A stretch of DNA of 64,000 nt from Fundicoccus ignavus (GCF_009659375.1 NZ_WJQT01000005.1:62001-126000); one strand, 5' to 3'; shown: positions 34,399 to 44,705, counted from the first letter of the stretch. The notes: generated by a model not told the origin, from the letters alone. Translations and numbers: made by a program.

Positions 34399-35190
34399 TT
34401 AGCGCAATAATTCGTCCAACGTTCGTCGATAAATTTCAATATTTCTTTTCAAATCGTCCACAAACATATATTCATTATGGTTATGGGCGATTCCTATTTG
34501 TCCCGGAAATGATGGTCCAAAGGCAATAATGTTCGGCATAAAGCGCGCATAGGTGGCGCCCGTTGTAATAATCGGGTAGCCATCTAAACCTGTCACTGAT
34601 TCGTAACTACGTCGCATTGTCTCTAACATCGGATGCGAGCGATCGAAAGCAATTGGTGCAAACTATAGGTCATCCAAGAGAAGTAGGCTTGCAGCTCGCT
34701 TGAAAATAAATCGTGTTGGTGTAATTGGCTCGCCCCTAATGTGATAGCATTCAGACCAAGATGCGGTTCGTTACTTGGCGTTCGTTTACCAGTAAACTGT
34801 TGACAAGTGCCATCACTCAATCTAAATATCGCTTGGTCTGGAATAGAACTCGCGACAAAATCTCCTTCTATCGCTGTTAAACCTGCTAATTCCCCAGAAC
34901 GAAATGGTGTTGTCAAACGGAAGGAAACGACGCCTTTTTCTGCATACACAGCTGGAAATTGGCTATCTGGTGTAAAGCCCAAACGAGGTGCTAGATGTTT
35001 GGCCAAATAATAAGCTAAGTCTCTAGAACCACTTTCCTCGTTCGTCCCAAAGATAACCCGTAAGTTTTTAGTGTAAACTTGCTCAGAATCTTTGAGTCGT
35101 TTAGCTGCAAAAAGACTCGCTAAAGCTTTTTAATAGTCATCAAACTGTTGTTCTACCACAACACTCTCAAAAGCTTTCATTTCCACATCC
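34399..35190 (-). pseudogene. pepV: M20 dipeptidase (PepV-like) pseudogene
   Basis: Pieces of one dipeptidase lie in order on the minus strand: ASLFAAKRLKDSEQVYTKNL, then VIFGTNEESGSRDLAYYLAK (the M20 glutamate pair), then GFTPDSQFPAVYAEKG and the lid domain, then PMLETMRRSYESVTGLDGY and GIAHNHNEYMFVDDLKRNI at the C-terminus. Damage is visible at three points: an in-frame TAA after EQQFDDY near 35130, a frame change near 34660 with loss of about 100 residues, and no N-terminal His/Asp metal site. Intact PepV is about 460-470 residues. It is clearly non-functional. Confidence 0.85.
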
Positions 35191-35222
35191 TGTATTCGTA
35201 GACTGCTCCGCTAACATTGTAC

Positions 35223-35432
35223 TTATTCTGTCCGAAAGTTCACATTACTTAAATAATCCGTTAACCAAGCTTGACTCGGCTCCTCAATTAACACTTTTCC
35301 TGCTGTATCCGATACAGGCTTCGCGATATAAATCTTGGGTTGATTATTTGAATCAGCTAATTGCTTAAGTTCTGGAATTAATTGACGATTTCCGAATCTT
35401 AAATGAAAAGCCACCGCACATTTCGCTGACAT
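35223..35432 (-). CDS. hypothetical small protein
   Basis: A 69-residue frame starts at ATG 35432 behind AAAGGGG and ends at TAA. The product is soluble, without a signal or membrane segment, and matches no family I recognise. It might be a genuine small protein or a fragment, since it lies at the edge of the decayed block 32.8-35.2 kb. Two cre-like sites lie just upstream, so catabolite control of this gene or the divergent one is possible. Confidence 0.4.
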   Translation of the reverse strand: MSAKCAVAFHLRFGNRQLIPELKQLADSNNQPKIYIAKPVSDTAGKVLIEEPSQAWLTDYLSNVNFRTE

Positions 35433-35500
35433 ATTTATTCCCCTTTCAAAATACAAAATTGTTTATCTAGTAAGTTATTCCTTTTTAAACTAGCATTCAT

Positions 35501-35514
35501 TAAAAACGCTTTCA
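35501..35514. promoter_or_regulatory. cre-like site (CcpA)
   Basis: TAAAAACGCTTTCA differs from the cre consensus TGWAANCGNTNWCA at one position. It lies in the divergent region between the genes at 35432 and 35621. Confidence 0.45.
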
Positions 35515-35564
35515 ATCGGTGGAATTCGATTATATGTGTATCATTTGAGTTAAGCATAACTTTT

Positions 35565-35578
35565 GGTAAACGCTTTCT
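35565..35578. promoter_or_regulatory. second cre-like site overlapping a promoter
   Basis: GGTAAACGCTTTCT has two mismatches to the cre consensus. It overlaps a plausible plus-strand promoter (TTGGTA, 17 bases, TTATAT) for the gene at 35621, a position expected for repression. Confidence 0.35.
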
Positions 35579-35620
35579 GTTTGTGTTATATTGAAACAAA
35601 CTTTGAAAGAGGTGAGATCG

Positions 35621-35866
35621 ATGCCAACTGAACATCCCGAAAGAACTGTCTCTGGAGTAGAAAGTCTTACAAATTTAGCCGGTGCTCAAGCTATTCGAAA
35701 AGATAGCACTCATACTAACTTTGATAATTCGCTACCCGAAACTGAGCCTCATCGCAATGAGGAAGACAAGAATGCTGATGTCATACCAGAAGATTTTGAA
35801 ACCTTTAACTTAGACGCAATCGACAAATTGAAAGAATCTGTAAAAGAAGATAAGCAAGAAGAATAG
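35621..35866 (+). CDS. small acidic hypothetical protein
   Basis: The 81-residue product is strongly acidic and polar, rich in Glu, Asp and Thr, with no hydrophobic segment. Most of it is probably disordered, with a short helix near FNLDAIDKLKESVKEDKQ at the end. I recognise no family. AGAGGTGAG precedes ATG 35621, and a hairpin terminator follows at 35875, so it is a complete single-gene unit. An ATG-less extension to 35591 has no ribosome-binding site. Confidence 0.6.
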   Translation: MPTEHPERTVSGVESLTNLAGAQAIRKDSTHTNFDNSLPETEPHRNEEDKNADVIPEDFETFNLDAIDKLKESVKEDKQEE

Positions 35867-35874
35867 CAAGTTAT

Positions 35875-35907
35875 AAGACAGGAGATGTTCCTACATCGTC
35901 CTGTCTT
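35875..35907 (+). terminator. terminator of the small acidic protein gene
   Basis: AAGACAGGA and TCCTGTCTT form a 9-bp stem followed by a T-rich stretch. Confidence 0.8.
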
Positions 35908-35991
35908 TAATTTTATTTTCATATTATTCATCCTTTTTTAATTAAAGGTGTGTTAACATATTCTGTAATCAAAAGGTAGTGGAGGCAGAAG

Positions 35992-36888
35992 ATGGAAAAA
36001 ATGAAATTAGTGATTGCGATGTTAATCGTAGGTTCAATTGGAATTTTTGTGCACTTTATTGCGATGCCCTCTGCGGTTGTGGCTGCTGCTAGAGCTATTA
36101 TTGGCACTCTATTCTTATTATTAACCATTATCAGTAAAAGGACAGCTATTCAGTGGAAGTTCGTCAAACAGAATGCGATATACTTAATTATTTCGGGTGC
36201 TGCAATCGGCTTTAATTGGATTTTTCTGTTTGAGGCTTACCAATATACAACGGTTGCCGTCGCCACTTTATGTTATTACATGGCACCAGCATTTGTCATC
36301 TTACTAGCTCCATTTGTTTTAAAGGAAAAATTGACGCCTTTGAATATTCTTTGCACATTTTTTGCCTTACTAGGTGCTGTTTTAATTTCTGGTGTTTTAG
36401 GTGATAGTGGCGCTAATCTAACTGGAGTATTCTATGGCTTGCTTGCTGCCGTTCTCTACGCAAGCATTATGATACTTAACAAGAAAATGAAGGGCTTATC
36501 CGGCCTAGAATTAACATTTTTTCAACTAACTGTCGCAACGTGTGTCATGCTTCCATATGTTTTAATAACTGAAGACTTAGTCAACTTGCTTTGGACACCA
36601 CAATCAATGAGTCTATTACTAATCGTCGGCATCATTCACACGGGTCTTGTTTATCAATTATTCTTTTCAGCAATGAACCAATTACCAGCCCAAACCTCAT
36701 CACTGCTCAGTTACATCGATCCGATTACCGCTATTTTTCTATCGGCTTGGTTATTACAAGAGGAATTGTCACCGATTCAAGTTATGGGAACCGTGCTAAT
36801 TTTAGGTTCTGCACTTGTAAACGAACTACTGGTGAATCGTTCGAAAAAACTTGCCAAACAACAACAATTCGATCCAAATTCAATCTAA
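35992..36888 (+). CDS. EamA/DMT-superfamily transporter
   Basis: The 298-residue protein has ten hydrophobic helices arranged as two EamA repeats, the first ending around 140 (ALLGAVLISGVLGDSG) and the second near 275 (YIDPITAIFLSAWLLQEELSPIQVMGTVLILGSALVNEL). Such proteins export or import amino acids, nucleosides or other metabolites. GGAGG lies 7 bases before ATG 35992. It is transcribed alone towards a bidirectional terminator shared with tRNA-Thr. The substrate is unknown. Confidence 0.88.
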   Translation: MEKMKLVIAMLIVGSIGIFVHFIAMPSAVVAAARAIIGTLFLLLTIISKRTAIQWKFVKQNAIYLIISGAAIGFNWIFLFEAYQYTTVAVATLCYYMAPAFVILLAPFVLKEKLTPLNILCTFFALLGAVLISGVLGDSGANLTGVFYGLLAAVLYASIMILNKKMKGLSGLELTFFQLTVATCVMLPYVLITEDLVNLLWTPQSMSLLLIVGIIHTGLVYQLFFSAMNQLPAQTSSLLSYIDPITAIFLSAWLLQEELSPIQVMGTVLILGSALVNELLVNRSKKLAKQQQFDPNSI

Positions 36889-36917
36889 ATAATCTTACTG
36901 ATATATTTCTGTATAAC

Positions 36918-36960
36918 AAAAAAGTTGACCTTGATTTAAATTATCAAAGTCAACTTTTTT
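36918..36960. terminator. bidirectional terminator between the EamA gene and tRNA-Thr
   Basis: AAAAAAGTTGAC and GTCAACTTTTTT form a perfect stem with A and T runs at the ends, serving the plus-strand transporter and the minus-strand tRNA. Confidence 0.88.
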
Positions 36961-36968
36961 ATTTTTTA

Positions 36969-37041
36969 TGCCGGCTAAAGGACTTGAACCCTCGACCCTC
37001 TGATTACAAATCAGATGCTCTACCAACTGAGCTAAGCCGGC
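36969..37041 (-). tRNA. tRNA-Thr (UGU)
   Basis: The 73-base gene begins GCCGGCTTAGCTCAGTTGG, has the anticodon stem CTGAT/ATCAG with anticodon TGT, T-loop GGTTCAAGTCC and discriminator A. CCA is not encoded. Confidence 0.97.
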
Positions 37042-37120
37042 TAATTGCTTTTTTCAAGCTAAATAATATATTACCCCAGTTAGTCAAAAAAAGCAATCAC
37101 AATTTTATTAGAAAATATGT

Positions 37121-37741
37121 TTAGAATACTTCGTATTCTTTTAATTCTTGATTGTAAATTGAAATTTCCCCAGCTCCAATATTATAGTGCCAACCATTTA
37201 ATGCGAGTTGTCCATTTTCTACTCTATCACGAATATTATCAAAGGTTAACAAGTTTTCTAATTGCTGGACTACATTTAATTTCTCAAGACAAGTTGCTTT
37301 TTCTGTCAAACTAGCATCCTTCATTTCTTCAGAAATTTGATCACGCAAAGCATTTAGTTGTGAGATCCAAATACTAGTGTAAGGTAATTGATCGATATTT
37401 TCTGGCGGATGGATACTTGCTGCACAACCACCACAATTCGAATGACCACAAACAATGATATTCTTCACGTTCAATACTTCAACAGCATACTCAATGGCTG
37501 AAGTAGTGGAAGCATACTTCACACTTTGCCCAGCTGGCGGGACAATATTGGCAATATTGCGAATATGAAACACTTCACCTGGATAAGCTTGTAGTAAACG
37601 TTCCGGACTTACACGAGAATCAGAGCAACCGATAAATAAAGTATGCGGCGTTTGAGATTCACTTAAATTTTCGTAAAATGTTTGATTACGTAAATAATCA
37701 TTTTCTTTAAATTGTTTAAGTGCTTTGTAAATATCTTGCAT
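37121..37741 (-). CDS. beta-class carbonic anhydrase
   Basis: The 206-residue enzyme interconverts CO2 and bicarbonate. The zinc ligands are visible in CSDSRVSPERLL (Cys39, with Asp41 and Arg43) and HSNCGGCAA (His about 99, Cys about 102). The HIRNIANIVPP segment near 77 is also typical. It is a soluble cytoplasmic enzyme supplying bicarbonate for carboxylation reactions. The gene stands alone between tRNA-Thr and tRNA-Lys on the same strand. Confidence 0.95.
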   Translation of the reverse strand: MQDIYKALKQFKENDYLRNQTFYENLSESQTPHTLFIGCSDSRVSPERLLQAYPGEVFHIRNIANIVPPAGQSVKYASTTSAIEYAVEVLNVKNIIVCGHSNCGGCAASIHPPENIDQLPYTSIWISQLNALRDQISEEMKDASLTEKATCLEKLNVVQQLENLLTFDNIRDRVENGQLALNGWHYNIGAGEISIYNQELKEYEVF

Positions 37742-37827
37742 AGCTTAAACCTCCTGTATATCGCTAAAATAAAAAAACGTCTGTTAGCGTACATCTGCAT
37801 AACAAACGCTTTTTGATTGAATATAAA

Positions 37828-37900
<73 letters not shown>

Positions 37901-38034
37901 GAGCAATAATAGTTAACTGGAATGTTACAAACATTAGCCAATAAAATAATATTACTCCTCAAAATTGTTAGTTGCAAGTATCGACGATCATTTCTCATAA
38001 ATACAATAAGCTGTCTTCGAATAATTATTTATTC

Positions 38035-38559
38035 TTAAGCCTTATGCTCCTCAATAAATGCCACGCGTCCTGAAGCTTGAGAATAACGTGCATAGTGTTC
38101 TGGATCTTTTTTATAGAAATCTTGATGATATTCTTCTGCTTCATAAAATTCACTAGCCTTCGTAATTGGTACGACAATCGGTTTGTCATAGCGACCACTT
38201 TGATCTAATGCTGCTTTTGATGCTTCTGCGATTTCTTGTTGTTCTGGACTTGTGTAGAAAATTTCTGGACGATATGAAGAACCACGGTCAACAAACTGTC
38301 CGCCTGCATCTGTTGGATCCATAATTTGCCAATAGATATCTAGAATTTCACTATAAGAAATAACTGTCGGATCAAACGTTATTTGCACAGCTTCAGTATG
38401 ACCGGTTGTGCCTGTACAAACTTCTTTATAAGTTGGATTTGCTAAATGACCTCCTGTATAACCTGAGATCACGGATTCAATGCCATCCCATTGGTCAAAA
38501 GGTTTTACCATGCACCAAAAACAACCACCTGCTAAAATTGCGATTTCTTTTTGACTCAT
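38035..38559 (-). CDS. msrA: peptide-methionine (S)-S-oxide reductase
   Basis: The 174-residue enzyme repairs oxidised methionine. The catalytic Cys lies in GGCFWCM near residue 13, followed by the MsrA motifs [26 protein letters not shown] and [22 protein letters not shown], and [13 protein letters not shown]. The recycling cysteines at the extreme C-terminus are absent (it ends FIEEHKA), as in some short MsrA forms. A GTG at 38568 is possible, but GAGAGGGTG is best spaced to ATG 38559. It stands alone downstream of tRNA-Lys. Confidence 0.94.
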   Translation of the reverse strand: MSQKEIAILAGGCFWCMVKPFDQWDGIESVISGYTGGHLANPTYKEVCTGTTGHTEAVQITFDPTVISYSEILDIYWQIMDPTDAGGQFVDRGSSYRPEIFYTSPEQQEIAEASKAALDQSGRYDKPIVVPITKASEFYEAEEYHQDFYKKDPEHYARYSQASGRVAFIEEHKA

Positions 38560-38601
38560 TTGAAACACCCTCTCTTGTTGTCTTTTACTATCCTAACAAA
38601 T

Positions 38602-39954
38602 TTAATTGAAAATGTCTGTGAAAAAGCGTCGGGTATGCTCCCAACCTTCATTCACTGAATGTGTAATAAAGTTCCAACTTTGTTGATACCAAGGCGCAAC
38701 TTCAATTTGCTCAGCAATTTCGATTGGTACGCCCCCTGTATTGTATGCAGGAGTCGTTCTTAAATATCGTAGCGGTGTATCTGCTACATTAATCGCAATG
38801 TAACCGATAACTGTTCCTTCCTCTAGAGGAGCTGTTAACTCGCCATTTTCATCGATTAATTCCGTGGCGATAAATTCATATTCTAGTCTAGGTGCTGTAT
38901 CAACAACAGGTACAATTAAATTAAGTGTCGCACCGTATCTTAAAGGTGCTGGTGTAATTTTACCGTTCTTTACTTTAATTTGAGAAACTTGGGTTACTTC
39001 ACTGTTTTGTTCCACGATATGTTCTGTCATGTAGGCCGAAAAAGCATAGTCAAATAATTTTTTTGTTTCACTATAGCGTAATTCTGTCCCTTCAGTTCCA
39101 AGAACTACCGTAATAATTCGCATATCATTGCGCTCAATCGTTGAAACAAAGGAGCCACCATCTCTATCAGAATATCCAGTAAGCAAACCATCCACACCTT
39201 CAAATTCATAAGTACGATCCGGTAACATTAAATTATAATTGGTCATTTCGAATTCATCGGAAGTACCTTTTTTGAACAATTTATTATTCGTTTGCGTATA
39301 TTCAAGAATCTCTGGCGCCGTATTCAAAACATGAAACGCTATAATCGCAACTGCTTCTGCTGAAAGCATATTTTGCTTGCCTTGATCGATTGATTCAGCA
39401 TTTGCTGGATCATAATCAGAATTAAGACCGGTCGCATTGATAATCAACATATTTTCTATGCCCCAATCAGCTAATGTTGCTTGCATCAATTGAACAAATT
39501 CTTGTTCACTACCTGCTACTAATTCAGCTAAGGCAATCGTCGATCCATTAGCCAGTGCAATCATTACCGATTCAATAAGTTCTGCTACTGTATAAGTCTC
39601 ATCTTGCCTTAAAGGCACATTTGAGATGTCGTAGTCTTGACTTACATTGTATGCATGGTCAGAAATAGGCACCTGGGTATCGAGGCTAATTTCACCTTTT
39701 TCAACCGCTTGCAAAACTAAATAGACGGTTAATAATTTACTGATTGACGCTACTTCAACTGGAACTTCTGGATCTTGCTCAAATAGAATTTGTCCATTGA
39801 CTGCATCAATGATGATGGCAGATTTGGCGGAAGTTGTTGGGATAGCTTGATCGAGAGCTGCTTCAATTGTTTTCGGACGGATAAAGACGGTTTGCAGCAT
39901 CATTATGACCAACAAACCGTTCATTAAATGTTTAAATAGATTTTTTTTATTCAT
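38602..39954 (-). CDS. DacA-type D,D-carboxypeptidase homologue with altered active site
   Basis: The protein has about 450 residues: signal sequence (to about 32), a peptidase S11 (PBP5-like) domain and a PBP5_C beta domain (about 325-415), then a C-terminal amphipathic tail. Such enzymes trim the terminal D-Ala of peptidoglycan stem peptides. Motif 1 is intact (SISK in VEVASISKLLT). Motif 2, normally SxN, reads LAN (VMIALANGSTIALAE), and motif 3, normally KTG, reads LTG (GVDGLLTGYS). The catalytic Ser of motif 2 and Lys of motif 3 are thus missing, so activity is doubtful. The start ATG 39954 is set by AGGTG and overlaps the kinase gene by 8 bp. It is the third gene of a VanRS-like operon. 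Confidence 0.85.
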   Translation of the reverse strand: MNKKNLFKHLMNGLLVIMMLQTVFIRPKTIEAALDQAIPTTSAKSAIIIDAVNGQILFEQDPEVPVEVASISKLLTVYLVLQAVEKGEISLDTQVPISDHAYNVSQDYDISNVPLRQDETYTVAELIESVMIALANGSTIALAELVAGSEQEFVQLMQATLADWGIENMLIINATGLNSDYDPANAESIDQGKQNMLSAEAVAIIAFHVLNTAPEILEYTQTNNKLFKKGTSDEFEMTNYNLMLPDRTYEFEGVDGLLTGYSDRDGGSFVSTIERNDMRIITVVLGTEGTELRYSETKKLFDYAFSAYMTEHIVEQNSEVTQVSQIKVKNGKITPAPLRYGATLNLIVPVVDTAPRLEYEFIATELIDENGELTAPLEEGTVIGYIAINVADTPLRYLRTTPAYNTGGVPIEIAEQIEVAPWYQQSWNFITHSVNEGWEHTRRFFTDIFN

Positions 39955-41137
39955 TTGGTTCACCTAGCTTATAAGTTTGCAGCATTTCAATTCGGAAAAC
40001 TAATTCATCTGCATCTATTAAAGCATACACGTGACCGCCGTGTAATTCAACAATATTCTTCACAATTGATAATCCTAATCCTGAACCTGGCTCATCCGAA
40101 TGTCGCGATTGATCCGTGCGGTAAGTTCGATTAAAGATATTCTTTAAATCATCTTTTGACAGTAAGGCCCCATTATTTCTGACTTCGTAAATAATCATTG
40201 GTTCAGCTTCAAATTCTTGAGCTTTATAATAAGCCTTCAACTTAATAACCGATGCACCATGTCCATATTTCAAAGCATTCACGATTAAGTTATTGAACAC
40301 TCTTGCCATCTTTTCGACATCAAAACAGCCCATTAATTTTACAGGTTCTACACTAACTTCTAGCGTCATGCCTTTTTCTTCTGCAGCTAATTCAAAATCA
40401 GCAGCTAACTGTTCTAAAAAGAGTTTAATTTGAATTTTACTTGGCTCAATGATATAGGTTGTTTGCCTTGAAGAAGCATAATCAAACAGTTCACTAACAA
40501 GCGTTTGCATATGCAAAGCTTTTGTGTAAGCTGTGTGAGTATATTCTAAAATTTCCTCTACATTATGATATTGCTTATTCTCAATCAAACCTAAATAACC
40601 AATAATTGAAGTAAGAGGTGTGCGTATATCATGACCAACATTCGTTATTAGTTCATCTTTTGTTTTTTCAATCCGACGTTCTTCCTCCATTGCTTCAACT
40701 GTACTATCAACAAGCTTGTTAATACTTGTGACAACTGAGCTTAAACTACCTAAGTTGGTATCCGGAATACGATAATCATAATGACCTTCCGTAATATATT
40801 CCAATTGTTTAAACACATGTCCTAGACGTATGACTCTTAGACGTCGTTTGATACGCCACAATACTAGTAGTAGCGCAATAATAACTATTACAGCTGTAAT
40901 AATATAGAAAACACTTAATAATCTTTCTTCCGTTAACCTAAACTGAATACGTAACGTTTTTAATTCTAAGAAGTCCATTTCAAGGTCTACAAGGGCTGAG
41001 AATAGCAAAATAACACTCAAATAGAAAAAGAATACTATCCAGAGTGTTACTATTGCTTCTAGCACTATTTCGAATTTTTCACTACGTGATAATTTAGTAT
41101 CCGGAATAGCTGGTTTTTCAATCACTTTATCCTTCAA
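39947..41137 (-). CDS. VanS-like sensor histidine kinase
   Basis: The 396-residue protein has two membrane helices (about 28-50 and 75-98) around a short extracellular loop, a HAMP-like linker, a HisKA box (ELITNVGHDIRTPLTSIIGY, His about 170) and an HATPase domain (NLIVNALKYG N box, GSGLGLSIVKNIVELHGG G box). The short external loop is typical of VanS/intramembrane-type envelope sensors. The start is TTG 41137, or GTG 41125 which is well served by GAAGG; both overlap or touch the response regulator end. It would phosphorylate the regulator encoded before it and shares an operon with a DacA-like protein, which suggests cell-wall sensing. Confidence 0.9.
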   Translation of the reverse strand: MKDKVIEKPAIPDTKLSRSEKFEIVLEAIVTLWIVFFFYLSVILLFSALVDLEMDFLELKTLRIQFRLTEERLLSVFYIITAVIVIIALLLVLWRIKRRLRVIRLGHVFKQLEYITEGHYDYRIPDTNLGSLSSVVTSINKLVDSTVEAMEEERRIEKTKDELITNVGHDIRTPLTSIIGYLGLIENKQYHNVEEILEYTHTAYTKALHMQTLVSELFDYASSRQTTYIIEPSKIQIKLFLEQLAADFELAAEEKGMTLEVSVEPVKLMGCFDVEKMARVFNNLIVNALKYGHGASVIKLKAYYKAQEFEAEPMIIYEVRNNGALLSKDDLKNIFNRTYRTDQSRHSDEPGSGLGLSIVKNIVELHGGHVYALIDADELVFRIEMLQTYKLGEPNE

Positions 41138-41816
41138 TCTTGTAACCTACACCCCAAACGGTTTGAATAACTTTCTCGCCGCCTGTTGCTGCTTCAATTT
41201 TATCTCGCAAGTGGCTCACATGCACCATAACAGTCTTAGCACTTACGATACTTTCTTGATTCCAAACAGCCTCAAAAATCTCTTCTGCACTAAATACGCG
41301 ATTTGGATGACTCGCTAATAAGTAGAGAATGCCAAATTCTAATGCAGTCAATTGAATGGCTTTGCCAGTAATTGTTTTAACTTCATGAGATTCTTTCTTA
41401 ATAATTAGTGGACCAGCTTCCACTGTATCAGGCTCTTCAGCTTCAGTATATTTGTGTTGGCGACGTAGTAATGATTTTACTCGCGCAATTACTTCTAATG
41501 GATTAAATGGTTTCGTTACATAGTCATCGGCACCGGAGATTAAGCCTTGAATTTTATCATTGTCTGATGATTTTGCGCTCAGAATAATTACTGGAATGCT
41601 GTGGTTTTCTTCACGTAACTTTTCAACAACCTCAATTCCGTTAATTTTCGGCATCATCACATCAAGGATTACTAGTTCGATCTCATCATCATTTTTAATA
41701 TAGTTTAACGCTTGCTGGCCATTATAAGCTTTTATAACATCATAGCCTTCATTCTTCAAATAAATATTCAGTAATTCTACAATCTCACGATCGTCATCTA
41801 CAATTAAAACTTTCAT
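41127..41816 (-). CDS. OmpR-family response regulator (VanR-like)
   Basis: The 229-residue protein has a receiver domain (DDD at 7-9, phospho-acceptor Asp in VILDVMMP near 53, Lys in VTKPFNP near 102) and a C-terminal winged helix (about 130-228, ending in VIQTVWGVGYKIEG). It is the first gene of the operon with the kinase and DacA-like protein. A perfect TATAAT lies at 41861-41866, and two identical 8-base words at 41873-41889 sit over the -35 region, an arrangement expected for binding of its own dimer. Overlap with the kinase gene is 11 bp if TTG is used. Confidence 0.93.
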   Translation of the reverse strand: MKVLIVDDDREIVELLNIYLKNEGYDVIKAYNGQQALNYIKNDDEIELVILDVMMPKINGIEVVEKLREENHSIPVIILSAKSSDNDKIQGLISGADDYVTKPFNPLEVIARVKSLLRRQHKYTEAEEPDTVEAGPLIIKKESHEVKTITGKAIQLTALEFGILYLLASHPNRVFSAEEIFEAVWNQESIVSAKTVMVHVSHLRDKIEAATGGEKVIQTVWGVGYKIEG

Positions 41817-41860
41817 CTAACTCAACTCCTTTAACTATCATTAATAGATTTGCTACTATT

Positions 41861-41889
41861 ATTATACCTTATTTTAACATGTTTAACAT
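41861..41889 (-). promoter_or_regulatory. promoter with direct repeats, likely autoregulatory
   Basis: On the minus strand TATAAT (41861-41866) is preceded by ATGTTAAA repeated twice, 9 bases apart (41873-41889). OmpR-family regulators bind direct repeats of this type. Confidence 0.5.
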
Positions 41890-42022
41890 TTTATAGCCTT
41901 ATTTAGCGATATTTACATAAAGGTTTCATAGTTTCGTCATAAAATTAAGACGCCCAGTAAGACCACTGTAAGATTGTATTGCTTCTTGGACAATAACATT
42001 TGAATAGTCAGTTGGGCTCAAA

Positions 42023-42060
42023 AACAGCCTTCAAGTCTATCGAATGACTTGAAGGCTGTT
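42023..42060 (-). terminator. guaB terminator
   Basis: On the minus strand AACAGCCTTCAAGTC and GACTTGAAGGCTGTT form a long perfect stem, followed by TTTT. Confidence 0.93.
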
Positions 42061-42071
42061 AATTGATAGAT

Positions 42072-43589
<1,518 letters not shown>

Positions 43590-43711
43590 TTATCACTTTC
43601 TAGTGCTACTTGCAAGCTAAATATTAACATTAATTATTTTTAATCGTATTCACACAAAGTTCAAATCAAGCTTCTTTCACAATTACATCAATCTTTATTG
43701 AATATATGCAA

Positions 43712-43840
43712 TAAGAAAAACACGAACATTACACTCAATTATTACGTTTTCATCCAATTTAATGGACTCCTCGCATAATTAATTGACAAAGCCTTAATAA
43801 ATGACAGTTGTCTGAGTAAAATGTTCGTGTTATTTAAATA
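43712..43840 (-). terminator. widely spaced inverted repeat, possible terminator
   Basis: AACACGAACATT (43718-43729) and AATGTTCGTGTT (43822-43833) are perfect 12-base inverted repeats about 90 bases apart. Read on the minus strand the second arm is followed by TTTTTCTTATT, so a long-loop terminator for the ychF operon is possible. Confidence 0.4.
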
Positions 43841-43847
43841 AAGGTAC

Positions 43848-44687
43848 TTAGAATACACCACCGCTGATATTGTATCGTTTCTTAAAGTAGAAACGTAGAG
43901 CAAATGTCGCTGCACCTAAAACTATATAGAAGATTGGTGGGAAAACCGGGTTAATAACTGCTGGAATAAAGGCCGCACTTAATGTAACCACCGCTACCCA
44001 AACAATCATCCAAAGTGATGATACTCCGAAATACTTGAAGTAGCCTTTTTTACCTTTAGGAGCTTCCATATCCGGCATTACTTTTGATGTTTGTAACATC
44101 GCCCAACCTGCTACTAAATAGTTTAAAATTAGGGTAATCAAGCCCATTGACATCGCAGATGTTGGATCCTCAGGATTAGCATTCATCATGGATAAGCCAA
44201 CAATGAATGTAAATACAGAACCTAAGATTAAACCACCGTCAAGCGCAATTTGCCAGTCTGGTGAACGTGTAATCTCTGTAGTATCTTTAAAGTTCTGTTT
44301 AAGAATTGAGTGTGCACATTCAGTTGGTGTACCGTAAACTTGACGTGCTGTTTGGCCAACTTTTTGTCCTTCCATCAATGTATCAAGCATCTCACGGAAA
44401 AGAGGTTTCTTCACATTATCCACTAAGCCTCCATCAGTTAATTGCTTATCTACTGATACCAAAAATTGTTGGCTTTTCTTTGTTAAACCGTTGAACTCTT
44501 CCCATTCAAGACCTGCTAAAGGTTGCGCTGATAATTTTTTTTCAACTTTCATTTCAACTTCTGCTACAGGCGTTTCTGGTGTTTGGGCGCCAGTACTTGC
44601 TTTAATTGCATCTTTAGCTGCTTTTATTTTTGCTGCTTCACTATTATCTACTGTCGTTTGTGTTTCTGTTTCTGTTTCTTTTGTCAT
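43848..44687 (-). CDS. DUF1129-family membrane protein
   Basis: The 279-residue protein has a charged cytoplasmic N-terminal region of about 140 residues (Thr/Glu/Ala-rich start, then SQQFLVSVDKQLTDGG... GTPTECAHSILKQ), followed by four hydrophobic helices (LILGSVFTFIVGLSMM, MGLITLILNYLVAGWAML, LWMIVWVAVVTLSAAFIP, VFPPIFYIVLGAATFAL). This is the DUF1129 pattern common in Lactobacillales, where the gene often follows ychF, as here after 18 bases. Function is unknown. It is the last gene of the parA-parB-DUF951-ychF block. Confidence 0.85.
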   Translation of the reverse strand: MTKETETETQTTVDNSEAAKIKAAKDAIKASTGAQTPETPVAEVEMKVEKKLSAQPLAGLEWEEFNGLTKKSQQFLVSVDKQLTDGGLVDNVKKPLFREMLDTLMEGQKVGQTARQVYGTPTECAHSILKQNFKDTTEITRSPDWQIALDGGLILGSVFTFIVGLSMMNANPEDPTSAMSMGLITLILNYLVAGWAMLQTSKVMPDMEAPKGKKGYFKYFGVSSLWMIVWVAVVTLSAAFIPAVINPVFPPIFYIVLGAATFALRFYFKKRYNISGGVF

Positions 44688-44705
44688 AAGTGATGACTCC
44701 TTCTA

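Noticed and set aside
36591-37124. 177-codon plus-strand frame running into tRNA-Thr
   Set aside because: It overlaps the EamA gene in another frame and crosses a terminator and a tRNA gene.
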